Assembly: GCA_020444045.1 (NCBI GenBank) | Contig: JAHLLS010000015.1 | Span: forward strand, 62,001 to 126,000 | DNA length: 64,000 nt | Direction of reading: 5' to 3' | Source: Deltaproteobacteria bacterium | GTDB taxonomy: Bacteria > Desulfobacterota > Desulfobacteria > Desulfobacterales > UBA5852 | Shown here: positions 19,313 to 27,951 of the stretch, piece by piece | Layout: each line of letters starts with the position of its first letter | Numbering within the stretch: position 1 is the stretch's first letter | The notes under the pieces: model-generated | What the model saw: only the letters and a program-made list of their open reading frames with translations | What the model was told of the DNA's origin: nothing | Databases searched by the model: none | Program-made: the position numbers and the translations under genes

Positions 19313-20023
19313 TCACAGGGTGACACCCATTTGACGGAATTCTTCATTGATAAAAGCCGCCCAGCCGCGATTCGCTCGTGGATTGGCCGGGCTGGGATGC
19401 GTGATCTGGCCGATCGTGATATCCAGGTCGCCGGCCGCGGCTTTGACGCGTTGGGCGGCAAACGCCCCGATGCCGACCGCAAACCGAGGCGCAAGAAAGG
19501 CTAACGTGTCGTGCAGCGCGCGGTCGCAGGCCTTTATCAGGGGCGTTCGTTCCGCTACCGGCAGCTTATCAGGGGTGCGGTTGCGCCCTCCGGCCTCGAA
19601 GAACAGAAGCGGGCAGTAGTTGATGACAAAGAAGCGTGCGAAAAACATCTCCGCCGCACCAAACGTCTCCTGCGCCCATCCCCAAAGCCGCCGACCGCTG
19701 ACTTCACTCCGGGCACATTCCAACCCTTCGACAGGCCGCTTGGGGTGCTCGTGAGCGGGTTTCCCGACGGGGGCATCGATCTTCATCCATTCTCTGACCG
19801 CCGAAATTTCGCCAAAAGGGATGCCGGTTTGCGCCATGCCCCACGGTCCGGGATTCATGCCCACCAGGACAATTTCCACCGGCGCGTGCCCATAGGTTTT
19901 GAGGTACCGATCGTAAGGACGACGGGCATAAACAAGGGGGTTGTAGACATGGGTAACCGGGGGCTGGAACACGAGAGGTTCGAGGTCCTTGATCAGTCGA
20001 TTGGTAATGCTTGTCAGATTCAA
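19313..20023 (-). CDS. SMUG1-type uracil-DNA glycosylase
   Basis: The product is about 236 residues. The catalytic motif GMNPGPWGMAQTGIPFGE is the SMUG family signature, and the second motif is THPSPANPRANRGW. The enzyme removes uracil or oxidised pyrimidines from DNA. The start is uncertain: no good ATG lies near the domain boundary, and I chose a TTG at 20023 that leaves a 68-bp gap from the upstream NTPase gene. The open frame extends further upstream but overlaps that gene and looks non-coding. Confidence 0.88.
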   Translation of the reverse strand: MNLTSITNRLIKDLEPLVFQPPVTHVYNPLVYARRPYDRYLKTYGHAPVEIVLVGMNPGPWGMAQTGIPFGEISAVREWMKIDAPVGKPAHEHPKRPVEGLECARSEVSGRRLWGWAQETFGAAEMFFARFFVINYCPLLFFEAGGRNRTPDKLPVAERTPLIKACDRALHDTLAFLAPRFAVGIGAFAAQRVKAAAGDLDITIGQITHPSPANPRANRGWAAFINEEFRQMGVTL

Positions 20024-20091
20024 TGGGGTCGCTTTCGTGCGCTGGCGGGCGGCGGCGGGATGGCCGGGTTTCGACTGGTTGCGGTGGCGGC

Positions 20092-20610
20092 TCACACCAA
20101 GCAGCCGATGATATCGGGCAGGATGTGATCCCGGTTTTCCCATGTCAAGGTGCGCAGGTCCACATCCCAGCGTTCTTTGACCTCTGTGATAAACCCTCCG
20201 CCGCGATAGGCGACCGTGGCGATGGCTTTTTTTTCGGAGGCCAGGACCGACTGGACGATCGTGCGAAACACGGCCGAGAAACACTCCATTTTTCCAATCT
20301 CGTCGATAATGATGACGTCGACACCGGGTTCGAGGAATTGGATAGTCTTCAGGAAACGTTCAAATCCAGCAATATCGACTCCGTATTTTCCGACCCTGAA
20401 AGGGCTTTTGACGTCCACATGTGATAAAAGGGCCGTTTGTCCATTCAGGCCAACCAGCTCGAATCCCAGCCTTTTACCATTTTGACGGATTTCCCGTGTC
20501 GAAAAGCCCGTCAGCTTGTAGCCGCCGAGGGCGTCGCATACCATGCGGATCAGGGTGCTTTTCCCGATTCCGGGCGGGCCGGTGATCAATAAATTATCCG
20601 CTATGGTCAT
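20092..20610 (-). CDS. THEP1-type nucleoside-triphosphatase
   Basis: The 172-residue P-loop NTPase has ADNLLITGPPGIGKSTLIRM (Walker A) at the N-terminus and VDVIIIDEIGKMECFS (Walker B) in the middle. GYKLTGFSTREIRQNGKRLGFELV matches the THEP1/NTPase_1 family. I chose the ATG at 20610 because GGAG lies nine bases upstream and family members begin just before the P-loop; a start at 20643 is possible. The family hydrolyses NTPs in vitro and its cell role is unclear. It may share an operon with the downstream glycosylase. Confidence 0.88.
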   Translation of the reverse strand: MTIADNLLITGPPGIGKSTLIRMVCDALGGYKLTGFSTREIRQNGKRLGFELVGLNGQTALLSHVDVKSPFRVGKYGVDIAGFERFLKTIQFLEPGVDVIIIDEIGKMECFSAVFRTIVQSVLASEKKAIATVAYRGGGFITEVKERWDVDLRTLTWENRDHILPDIIGCLV

Positions 20611-21200
20611 GGCGTGTTCTCCGGCAACGATGGCGAGTGACATCCCTCCCTCAGGCTACACCGGTGGCGATAGGGACCGGATTCAGCGGTCGGTGGTTGG
20701 CATTGAAGTGCCGATGGCTTCCCGGAGCGACGGATCGCACGGCTCTGCTTACCGGCTAGTGTCTGCTCGCATCATTTGAAAACATAGCATGCGGCGCTGT
20801 TTCAATGAAACCCCAATTTTAACGTTGTATTCAGGATGTGTTCGCTTCCGGGAGTGCTCGCAGTCGATGCTTTCCCATGTGGCAGCCGCCGGAGGGGAAA
20901 GACGATCGGCACGCCATTGAGGCCGAAAATGGTCTTCTTTCGTGGCCGGATTTACCGTCAATCTGGGAAATAATATGCCAAGTGAGAAATCAATTACCGG
21001 GAATACCCCTATATCTTCGCCACTCAGTGGGTACCGACCCCAATATGTGGTGTGCATGGTTTTTGCATTAAATTTTGATCGGAACTCGGCGTTGATCCTT
21101 ATTCGCCGTTTGCGGAAAGCAAGTTACGCACAAGCCGCACGAAACCGAATGCGCGCAACGGTTGGCAGGATCTGCGGGAACGAACCGTTAAGGGCCACCA
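20611..21200. other. Long intergenic region, no supported gene
   Basis: Several short frames cross this stretch on both strands, but none has a ribosome site plus protein-like composition. It presumably holds the promoters for the minus-strand NTPase gene and the plus-strand receiver-like gene. Confidence 0.35.
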
Positions 21201-21602
21201 ATGGGAAATGTTATTCCACTTTACCGAAAGCTACATGTTCTCTTCGTGGAAAATGACTGGGTGATCCGTCAAATATTGACGGAACATTTCGCGCATGATC
21301 CCAACTGCCATGTGGTCAGCTTTGCCAATCCTGAAAAAGCGGTGTCCTATTTGCGCCAGGGATGTGGTGCAAATCGCATTTTTTCGAATATCCATTTGGG
21401 TGAAAGCGGCGGGATTGACCTGTCTTCAGGATCCGAGTGGCAAAGTCGGATTGAACTGGCCATTGCCCCCGGATATGACGCCGAGGAGGATCGCTTTCGC
21501 GCCATCGAAGCCGGGCTGGGGTTTTTCCGTGTCAAATCCTATCACGACGTCGATCTTTTGCACCTCGTCCACCATACGATGAGCCATTCATCCTCGCAAT
21601 GA
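21201..21602 (+). CDS. Degenerate receiver-domain protein (pseudo-receiver)
   Basis: The 133-residue product keeps the outline of a receiver domain: HVLFVENDWVIRQILTEHF at the N-terminus, a FRAIEAGLGFFRVKSYHDVDLL segment with the conserved Lys, and an AIAPGYDAEED region near the usual Thr. The phosphoacceptor strand reads IFSNIHLGESGGIDL, with Asn where Asp is expected, so phosphorylation there is unlikely. It is probably a phosphorylation-independent signalling module. The ribosome site is weak. No kinase is adjacent. Confidence 0.6.
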   Translation: MGNVIPLYRKLHVLFVENDWVIRQILTEHFAHDPNCHVVSFANPEKAVSYLRQGCGANRIFSNIHLGESGGIDLSSGSEWQSRIELAIAPGYDAEEDRFRAIEAGLGFFRVKSYHDVDLLHLVHHTMSHSSSQ

Positions 21603-21741
21603 TAGCCGCCGTTTTTATTGCAGCCGGCGCCGATGGCAGCCGGTCCTGAACATCTTTCCCAGCATATCTCAGTTCGATTTTTTCATATCGGCATGATTGA
21701 CGGCTTTTATGGCGGTGCCATGCCCATTTGTCGTATCGATG

Positions 21742-21870
21742 TCAGACCGCCTCCGAAGGTGGTGTGAGAAGTTCAAACAATGTTGCGGGAGCAGCGCACA
21801 CCGGACAACGATAGGGAGGTTTCTCGCCGTCGTGGATGTACCCGCAGATGATGCAACGCCAGCGCTTCAT
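21742..21870 (-). CDS. Minimal rubredoxin-like metal-binding protein (42 residues)
   Basis: The ATG at 21870 follows GAGAGGGGG. The product has WRCIICGYIHDGEKPPYRCPVC, that is CxxCGY and CPVC knuckles with a spacing shorter than classical rubredoxin (no long loop). It resembles the rubredoxin-like tail of rubrerythrin, which binds one Fe or Zn. The C-terminal AAPATLFELL fits the same domain. It is probably a small electron carrier or a metal-bound partner for a nearby ferritin-like protein. Confidence 0.75.
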   Translation of the reverse strand: MKRWRCIICGYIHDGEKPPYRCPVCAAPATLFELLTPPSEAV

Positions 21871-22094
21871 TCGACCCCCTCTCTAAAAATAACCGTTTCC
21901 ACGTCTTGTTTTTCAGCTCCTTACGTTTCATCATGCGATAGGCCAATTTCCCTCATGATGCAAGGCCTGCCGAACATCAACACTCCCGACCGAACCGTAG
22001 GATGCGAAACGTCTTGCTTGCAGTCGTTTGGCGTGTCAGTTCCCTGTGTATCGGCTCGCGCGTGATTGTTTAGCCCCTATCCGGAGGAGATCGA

Positions 22095-22340
22095 TTGGAC
22101 GCTGCCATGCGTATTCAGGTGGAATGCTATGCCGGGCACCGCGGGGAGGAAACACCGCGATGGCTGCAAATCGGGGACCGTCGGTTGGAAGTGGTCGCGA
22201 TTCTTGATCGCTGGCTGGCCCCGGAGCACCGCTATTTCAAATGCGAAACAGCCGAAGGGGCCCAATGGATTATCCGCCACGACACCCTGGCCGATCGGTG
22301 GGAGCTGACCTATTTCAAGCAAGCGTCATTTCCACCCTGA
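22095..22340 (+). CDS. Small conserved protein, DUF6504-like
   Basis: The 81-residue product is rich in Trp and acidic/basic pairs: RWLQIGDRRLEVVAILDRWLAPEHRYFKCE, then WIIRHDTLADRWELTYF. This recalls small DUF6504-type cytoplasmic proteins of unknown function. A TTG start at 22095 sits five bases after GGAGGAG; the ATG four codons later (22107) is farther from that site, so I chose the TTG. It is followed by a long inverted repeat. Confidence 0.6.
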   Translation: MDAAMRIQVECYAGHRGEETPRWLQIGDRRLEVVAILDRWLAPEHRYFKCETAEGAQWIIRHDTLADRWELTYFKQASFPP

Positions 22341-22673
22341 CGCCAGCCGTCTTTACCTGGTGGTGCTGACCGGTTGAGGCTGGCGCTCACGGCTGGCCTC
22401 CGCGTGGTTTTAACGGATGTGCGGTGGACCGGTCAGCATCCCTTGTTTCTTTCCACCGTCATTATTGGCTAAAGCATCCCCCGCAACCCGCCGATAAACC
22501 TTATAGACGTTTCCAAGGTGTTCAGGTCCTTTCCCGTTTACGTCATCGATTTTTCTGACAATCAAAGGTGATGACGGGTTGGAAATGGTCGATCCGACCT
22601 GGTTACAGCGGCGACCCACTTGAACGATTCAGGCGGCAGCAAATGCACTCGGACAGCATCCAATGGAGGAACC
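22341..22673. other. Intergenic region with nested inverted repeat
   Basis: No gene is visible. A 9-base perfect inverted repeat (GCCAGCCGT at 22342, ACGGCTGGC at 22389) lies just after the preceding stop codon, with a second GGCTGGC copy inside the loop at 22378. This could be an RNA hairpin or terminator without a clear T tract. Confidence 0.4.
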
Positions 22674-23450
22674 ATGTTTCACATCAAGTTTGACCACCAA
22701 TCCGTCATCGGCCATGTGCGTGACATCAACGAGGATGCCTATGCCGTCATGCATGGAAATGACGCCAGTGGATCGCTGGCCGTTGTCTGTGATGGAATGG
22801 GGGGCGTGGCCGGCGGGGAAATCGCCAGCCGGATCGTCTGTGAAACCTTTTATGATTTCCCTATCTACCGGGACGGGATCAAGCCTTTCAATGCCGGCTC
22901 CAACCGTCACCGGCTCGAACGGCTGATCCATGTGTCCAATGAAAAAATTCGCGATTTTGTCCGCCATCATCCCCGTTACAAAGGGATGGGGACCACGGTG
23001 TCGACCCTGCTTTTCCTTGAAGATAAAATCGTTGTTGCCCACGTCGGGGATTCGCGCATCTATCGTCTGCGTGACGGCGAACTCACGCTTCTGACCCGAG
23101 ATCAGACCCTGCGCGATCACCTGCTGCAAACCGGAAAGATTACCTCGGACGATGCTATTGGCCATCCCAGTGGACACATTCTGCTGCAAGCGGTGGGGGC
23201 TTCGGCCCAGTTAAGCCGGATTCAGTCCCGGGTGGATGACTTGGCGGCGGGCGACCTGTTTTTGGTTTGCTCGGATGGGCTCAGTGACGTTGTTCGAGAT
23301 GGGGAGATTCAGGATATTCTTTCCACCAGACCCTTTGCGCGGGTATGCGGCGATTTGGTGCAATTGGCGCTGCAGCGCGGCGGCCATGACAACATCACGG
23401 TCATCACCGCCGCCGTAGCGGATACCGCCGTTCAACGCCAGGCCGCCTGA
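22674..23450 (+). CDS. PP2C-family Ser/Thr protein phosphatase
   Basis: The 258-residue soluble metal-dependent phosphatase has the expected metal-site motifs in order: VRDINEDAYAV, VVCDGMGGVAGGEIAS, GMGTTVSTLLF, VVAHVGDSRIYRLRDG, LFLVCSDGLSDVV and GGHDNITVI. It resembles the PrpC/Stp group, which reverses Hanks-type kinase phosphorylation. The start is fixed by AATGGAGGAACC upstream of the ATG. No kinase is adjacent, but a Hanks-type kinase lies at 54-55 kb and could be a partner. Confidence 0.93.
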   Translation: MFHIKFDHQSVIGHVRDINEDAYAVMHGNDASGSLAVVCDGMGGVAGGEIASRIVCETFYDFPIYRDGIKPFNAGSNRHRLERLIHVSNEKIRDFVRHHPRYKGMGTTVSTLLFLEDKIVVAHVGDSRIYRLRDGELTLLTRDQTLRDHLLQTGKITSDDAIGHPSGHILLQAVGASAQLSRIQSRVDDLAAGDLFLVCSDGLSDVVRDGEIQDILSTRPFARVCGDLVQLALQRGGHDNITVITAAVADTAVQRQAA

Positions 23451-23791
23451 TTCCCCCATTACCAGCACGCCTGTCATGCAAGAAATCAGAGGAAACGCTC
23501 ACCCCGATGCCATCTGATCGTTGATGGTTTTGCTACACATTCGCATGGCGCCGAATTACCAGGGCCATGATCCCTTTTCGATAGAGCCATGGGCGGTCAA
23601 CTCCGCATAGGTCCATCCCGGTCTCCGAATCATTCCGGATTGTTGCACCTTCTTATGAGGCCCGCAACGTTGTCCCTTGCCTCGGGCGATTCAGGTTTTT
23701 TATTGTCCGGAACCACCGGGTATAGTAGCCTGCCGCAAATCTGGACTTATTGTAAAAGAGGTCCACCTAAATTCATGAAGAGCGATTGCTA

Positions 23792-24604
23792 ATGGAAACA
23801 AAGGATTATTACCAGATATTAGGCGTTCCGCGAGATGCCACGGACAAGGCCGTCAAAGAGGCCTATCGGGAACTGGCCTTCAAGCATCACCCGGATCGCA
23901 ACAAGGACAACCCGGATGCCGTCGATCGCATGAAAGCGGTCAATGAAGCTTACGCTGTTTTATCCCATCCGGATAAACGGCGGGAATATGACACCATGCG
24001 ACAGCAGTTCGGTGCTTCCGCCTACAGCCAGTTTCGACAACAGTATACGGACCAGGATATTTTTTCCGGGTCGGACATCTTCCGGATCTTTGAAGAGATG
24101 ACCCGGATGCATGGATTCAGACGTTCTGAAGATGTTTTCAGGGAATTCTACGGGCCCGGCTATCGCACCTTCAGCGGGCGGCGTCCCGGTATGCTGTTTA
24201 AAGGGTTTGTTTTTACCGGAAACGGACCAGGCAGAGGTCGTCGTCGCGGTGCCGCCTTGCCCGGCGGTCGTGGCTTCGGCCGTCTGGCACGACATATGAT
24301 GGAGCGTCTGGCCGGGGTGACCCTGCCCCAGGCGGGAGAGGATACGGAGGATACCATTCGGCTGACGCCCGATAAGGCCCAGCAGGGCGGACCGTATGCT
24401 TATTACGAACGCAAACAGAAGAAAAAACTGGTCGTCAAAATTCCTCCCGGCGTTCGTCAAGGACAGCGCATCCGCTTGGCGGGCATGGGAGGGGCGGGCC
24501 GCGGCGGCGGGCCGCCGGGTGATCTCTACCTGCGGGTTGAGATTGCGCAGCCGCTTTTGGACCGGTTGCGCACACGCTTGAAACGGTGGCTGCCAGGGCC
24601 GTAA
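23792..24604 (+). CDS. DnaJ/CbpA-like J-domain protein
   Basis: The 270-residue co-chaperone has an N-terminal J domain (residues 4-70, HPD in FKHHPDRNKD), which stimulates DnaK ATPase. The middle is Arg/Gly-rich (GRGRRRGAALPGGRGFGRL) and there is no CxxCxGxG zinc finger. The C-terminus has one substrate-binding-type block, KLVVKIPPGVRQGQRIRLAGMG and GDLYLRVEI. This is shorter than CbpA and appears to keep only part of the C-terminal domain. The ATG is chosen at METKDYY. Confidence 0.9.
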   Translation: METKDYYQILGVPRDATDKAVKEAYRELAFKHHPDRNKDNPDAVDRMKAVNEAYAVLSHPDKRREYDTMRQQFGASAYSQFRQQYTDQDIFSGSDIFRIFEEMTRMHGFRRSEDVFREFYGPGYRTFSGRRPGMLFKGFVFTGNGPGRGRRRGAALPGGRGFGRLARHMMERLAGVTLPQAGEDTEDTIRLTPDKAQQGGPYAYYERKQKKKLVVKIPPGVRQGQRIRLAGMGGAGRGGGPPGDLYLRVEIAQPLLDRLRTRLKRWLPGP

Positions 24605-24717
24605 AGCAACACGCGCTTTCTATTTCGGCGGTGGTAACGCACGGGGAAATGGCGTCGTCCTTGTCTATTTAATCCCGCCCGGAAACGGGGACCATAGAAA
24701 ACAGGAGGAGAACCGAA

Positions 24718-25461
24718 ATGGACATTCTGCGGGGCATCCAGTTAAACTTTCGTGGACTGCTGCTTGGACTGCGGACCCCACGGCTTCTCTTGCTGGGCCT
24801 GCTCCGTTTTCTGGCCTTCTTTGTGATCGGTGTGGGCGCTGCCGTGGTTTTCTTCGCCTATCAACAGGATATCATCCAGTTGATCTGGGCCAAACCGGAA
24901 AGCCTCTGGGTGCTGTGGCTGTGGTATCTGGCCGCCTGGCTGCTGTCGCTGGTTCTCCTCGCCCTGACATCCGTTATGGGATATGTTGTCTGTCAGGTCT
25001 TGTTTTGTGTGGTCATCATGGATCAGATGTCCCGCATTACAGAGCGGTTGATCACCGGTCAGGAGAAAAAGCCGACCACCAAATCGTTTCCGGCCCAACT
25101 GGTTTACCTCATCAAGCAGGAAATTCCCCGCACGATCATTCCCGTGTTGGTGACACTCGTGATCATGGGAATTGGGTGGTTGACGCCATTGGGTCCGTTC
25201 CTCTCGATTGTCGGTCCAGTAGCCGCCGTCATGTTCCTGGCCTGGGACAACACGGATTTGCTTCCCGCCCGGCAGTTTTATCCCTTCACCGAACGCTTCC
25301 GTATGTTCCGACGGCGACTGCTATTCCATCTGGGATTCGGGCTGCCATTTCTCATCCCCCTGGTTAATGTGCTGCTGCTGTCCTTCGCGCCGGTCGGCGC
25401 CACGCTTTACCAAGTTGAAAAAGGAAACGATGCGGCTGCTGATCCCGCTGCGGTTGGTTGA
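24718..25461 (+). CDS. EI24/CysZ-like integral membrane protein
   Basis: The 247-residue inner-membrane protein has at least four long hydrophobic stretches (about residues 27-48, 63-100, 138-178 and 204-230). The layout of an N-terminal RGIQLNFRGLLLGLRTPRL helix and a late PARQFYPFTERFRMFRRR loop fits the EI24 family, which includes the sulfate transporter CysZ. The substrate is unknown. A strong AGGAGGAGAACCGAA precedes the ATG. It is convergent with the downstream MFS gene. Confidence 0.8.
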   Translation: MDILRGIQLNFRGLLLGLRTPRLLLLGLLRFLAFFVIGVGAAVVFFAYQQDIIQLIWAKPESLWVLWLWYLAAWLLSLVLLALTSVMGYVVCQVLFCVVIMDQMSRITERLITGQEKKPTTKSFPAQLVYLIKQEIPRTIIPVLVTLVIMGIGWLTPLGPFLSIVGPVAAVMFLAWDNTDLLPARQFYPFTERFRMFRRRLLFHLGFGLPFLIPLVNVLLLSFAPVGATLYQVEKGNDAAADPAAVG

Positions 25462-25492
25462 CGCTCTGTTCTTTCGCGCGGCGATGGTTGGT

Positions 25493-26818
25493 TCAATGTT
25501 TGGGCCGGTGGTGGCCGAATAGCGTTTCGTTCTTCATCGAGTGGTTGTTACGCGGCATCATTAGAAACACCAACACAGCCAAGAGCGCGAATCCGGCGAG
25601 GGTGATCATCACAGCCGCAATGTAGGACCAGCGGTAGGCCGTTTCGGCCGCATATCCAAAGTGCAGAAGGACATCGACCAGCGGTCCGGCAACCAGAGTG
25701 CCGGCCAGTCCCCAACTGAGAAAGAAGGTCGCATTGAACAATCCAAAACGCCGCCCGCGCTGTGCTGCGGGGATGAGGACGGAGGCGAAGGCATACGACG
25801 ATGCCACGATGATGCTTTCGGCGCATCCCTTGAGAAAACTGCCGATGTAGATCAGGCTTAAATGGGAAACGGTTGCGAAAATGAGCAGATAGGCAACGCT
25901 CATCAGTGTCCCCAGCAATACACTGGGACCATTGCCGATTCTCAAGACAATGCCGCCTACGGCCAAACCGCTGAGAATCATGGCGATGGATTCCGTGTTG
26001 ACGATGGTGCTCAGGGTTCGGCTGGTGACCGCAAAACCGCTATCCAAAAAAAGATATTGGGCCTGGATAATGACAACGGAATTCCGGCCGAAATTGATCA
26101 ATGCCATTGCAATCAGGAAGATCCCGAACCAGCGGCCTGATCGGCTATGGGCCGCAGGATCGGTGGTGGGTTGGGTCTCTCCCGCTGGCGTGGCGCCGCC
26201 TTCCGGGAGAGCCAGCAACGGTATGGTCGATACGAACATGACACCGGCGGCCACAAAGAAAAGCGCCCCGTGCTCAAATCCCCATCCCTCGTAATAATGC
26301 CCTAATCCATCGTATAGAAGCCCTCCGATCCATACGCCGCCAATCCGTCCGATAGCCCCAGCACTTGTCAATTTGCCCTGCACGGCACCACGTTCTTCCG
26401 GTGGATAGAGGTCTGATATCAACGCACTCCATCCAATGTTGGACATGGACCAGAATATTTCGACAATGGTCAGTCCGACGATGATGACATAGGCCATCGT
26501 ACGGTGATTTTCCGGCAGAGTATGCACAAACCAAACGGCCAGGGTCCCGACGCCGCCGAGGATTTCACCCCAGAAAATCAATGTGCGGCGCAACTGGTAG
26601 CGGTCCGAGAGGCGTCCCCACAGGGTTGTCTGAAAAATGATATTCGCCAGCATGGGCAGCGTGGCGAATAGGGTTGTTTCCGTTACACTGAGCTTGAGGA
26701 AATAACGAAGATAGACGGAAAGATAGGCATAAAACATCCCCCGACGGAACATGGCCAGGATCTGAAAGGAGGAGACGCTGAGAAAACGTCCGCTGGAACG
26801 GGAAAACAATTGCGGCAT
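25493..26818 (-). CDS. Major facilitator superfamily transporter
   Basis: The 441-residue protein has about 12 hydrophobic segments. The loop between helices 2 and 3 reads GRLSDRYQLRRTLI, and a central basic/acidic loop (PEGGATPAGETQPTTDPAAHSRS) divides the two halves, as in typical MFS carriers. The ATG at 26818 has GGAG ten bases upstream; a long upstream open frame is unlikely to be translated. The substrate cannot be assigned. Confidence 0.87.
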   Translation of the reverse strand: MPQLFSRSSGRFLSVSSFQILAMFRRGMFYAYLSVYLRYFLKLSVTETTLFATLPMLANIIFQTTLWGRLSDRYQLRRTLIFWGEILGGVGTLAVWFVHTLPENHRTMAYVIIVGLTIVEIFWSMSNIGWSALISDLYPPEERGAVQGKLTSAGAIGRIGGVWIGGLLYDGLGHYYEGWGFEHGALFFVAAGVMFVSTIPLLALPEGGATPAGETQPTTDPAAHSRSGRWFGIFLIAMALINFGRNSVVIIQAQYLFLDSGFAVTSRTLSTIVNTESIAMILSGLAVGGIVLRIGNGPSVLLGTLMSVAYLLIFATVSHLSLIYIGSFLKGCAESIIVASSYAFASVLIPAAQRGRRFGLFNATFFLSWGLAGTLVAGPLVDVLLHFGYAAETAYRWSYIAAVMITLAGFALLAVLVFLMMPRNNHSMKNETLFGHHRPKH

Positions 26819-27089
26819 GAGCGTTGATCTCCGGAAGCGGGAAAATGCCGTTCTATAGGGTATTTCGGATTCAACATCAAGCCATAAACCATTGCAAATC
26901 GGGGAGTTTCTACCGTGGTCGGAACCGCCATTTTGGTCAAGGGCACTGTTGTCGTTTACGAGAGGCCCCTGGCTTTTCGGGTTGACTGTCGGGAGGTTTA
27001 AGCATATGAAAATGGAAGGATTCCAAGTAAAATCAACCTGTGCTATGAGTTTTTTATCTTCGAACGCGACAAGGATCAAAGGGGGAAAG

Positions 27090-27659
27090 ATGCGGAGAAC
27101 ATTACTGGCGTGGCGAATTGTTGCGGTTGCAGGACTAATGCTGTTCGCCCTCAGCGCCTGTGCCAGCCGGCAAACGACCGCCCCGACCATGACGGACGAT
27201 CAAACCACGGCACAATCGTCGGAAATTTCCAATGAAGAAGCTCTCGCCCGGCAGCAGGCGCTGGAAGAACAACAGCGCCAGGATGAAGCTGACCGGCGGC
27301 AGTTCGAAAGCGAACGCAACCGCTTTGTCTATGAAGATATCTTTTTTGCGCGCAACCAATATCGCCTGGATGAGAATGCCCGTCGCGAAATGGAGTGGAA
27401 GGCCGCCTGGTTGTTGACCTATCCGGATATCGAGGTTCTAATCGAAGGGCACTGCGACGAAGGCGGACGGCCGGAAGACAACCTGGCGCTCGGCATGCGC
27501 CGCGCGGGCGAAGTGGAGAGCTTCTTTTTGCGCCGCGGTATCGCCCGGGAGCGGCTCACGGCCATCAGCTACGGCAAGGAGCGGCCGGTAGCGACCGGTG
27601 AAGGCGAAGAAGTACGGGCCAAGAACAGACGCGTCCGCACGATCATTATTGACGAATAG
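27090..27659 (+). CDS. pal: Peptidoglycan-associated lipoprotein (OmpA C-terminal-like domain)
   Basis: The 189-residue product has a signal peptide with lipobox ALSAC, so it is anchored in the outer membrane. A Gln/Glu-rich helix (ALEEQQRQDEADRRQFESER) leads into an OmpA-like domain: VLIEGHCDEGGRPEDNLALGMRRAGEVESFFLRRGI and AKNRRVRTII. These are the peptidoglycan-contact motifs of Pal. No tol genes are adjacent, so this may be a Pal paralogue. The start has GGGGGAAAG upstream. Confidence 0.88.
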   Translation: MRRTLLAWRIVAVAGLMLFALSACASRQTTAPTMTDDQTTAQSSEISNEEALARQQALEEQQRQDEADRRQFESERNRFVYEDIFFARNQYRLDENARREMEWKAAWLLTYPDIEVLIEGHCDEGGRPEDNLALGMRRAGEVESFFLRRGIARERLTAISYGKERPVATGEGEEVRAKNRRVRTIIIDE

Positions 27660-27676
27660 ACGCCACATGGACCGCT

Positions 27677-27697
27677 ATGCGGCTGGAACGGCCGCAT
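27677..27697 (+). terminator. Possible hairpin terminator after pal
   Basis: ATGCGGC, a seven-base loop, then GCCGCAT, followed by TTTG. The stem is perfect but the T tract is very short, so termination is uncertain. Confidence 0.35.
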
Positions 27698-27951
27698 TTG
27701 ATGCAGACACCTCATCCACATGAACGATCTTGCCGGCCACCGTGTTACGCACTGTCGGAATTCACGCCGAAAGTGCGCGGTGGCCGGTTTCGTTGGTTCT
27801 TCCCCGTTATATCTGTTTTGAGCAACCGACCCGATGGAAATTCCAGAGCTAACTGTTTTTGACCGGGTTGCCTGATGATGCCTGCCTCCGGTCGACCACG
27901 AACGATTGTCTTCGCGGTGCGACCGGCGGCCTGCGTGGCACATTGAAATGC

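Noticed and set aside
20749..21057. 102-codon minus frame in the long intergenic region
   Set aside because: No ribosome site, no recognisable motif, and several competing frames of similar length.
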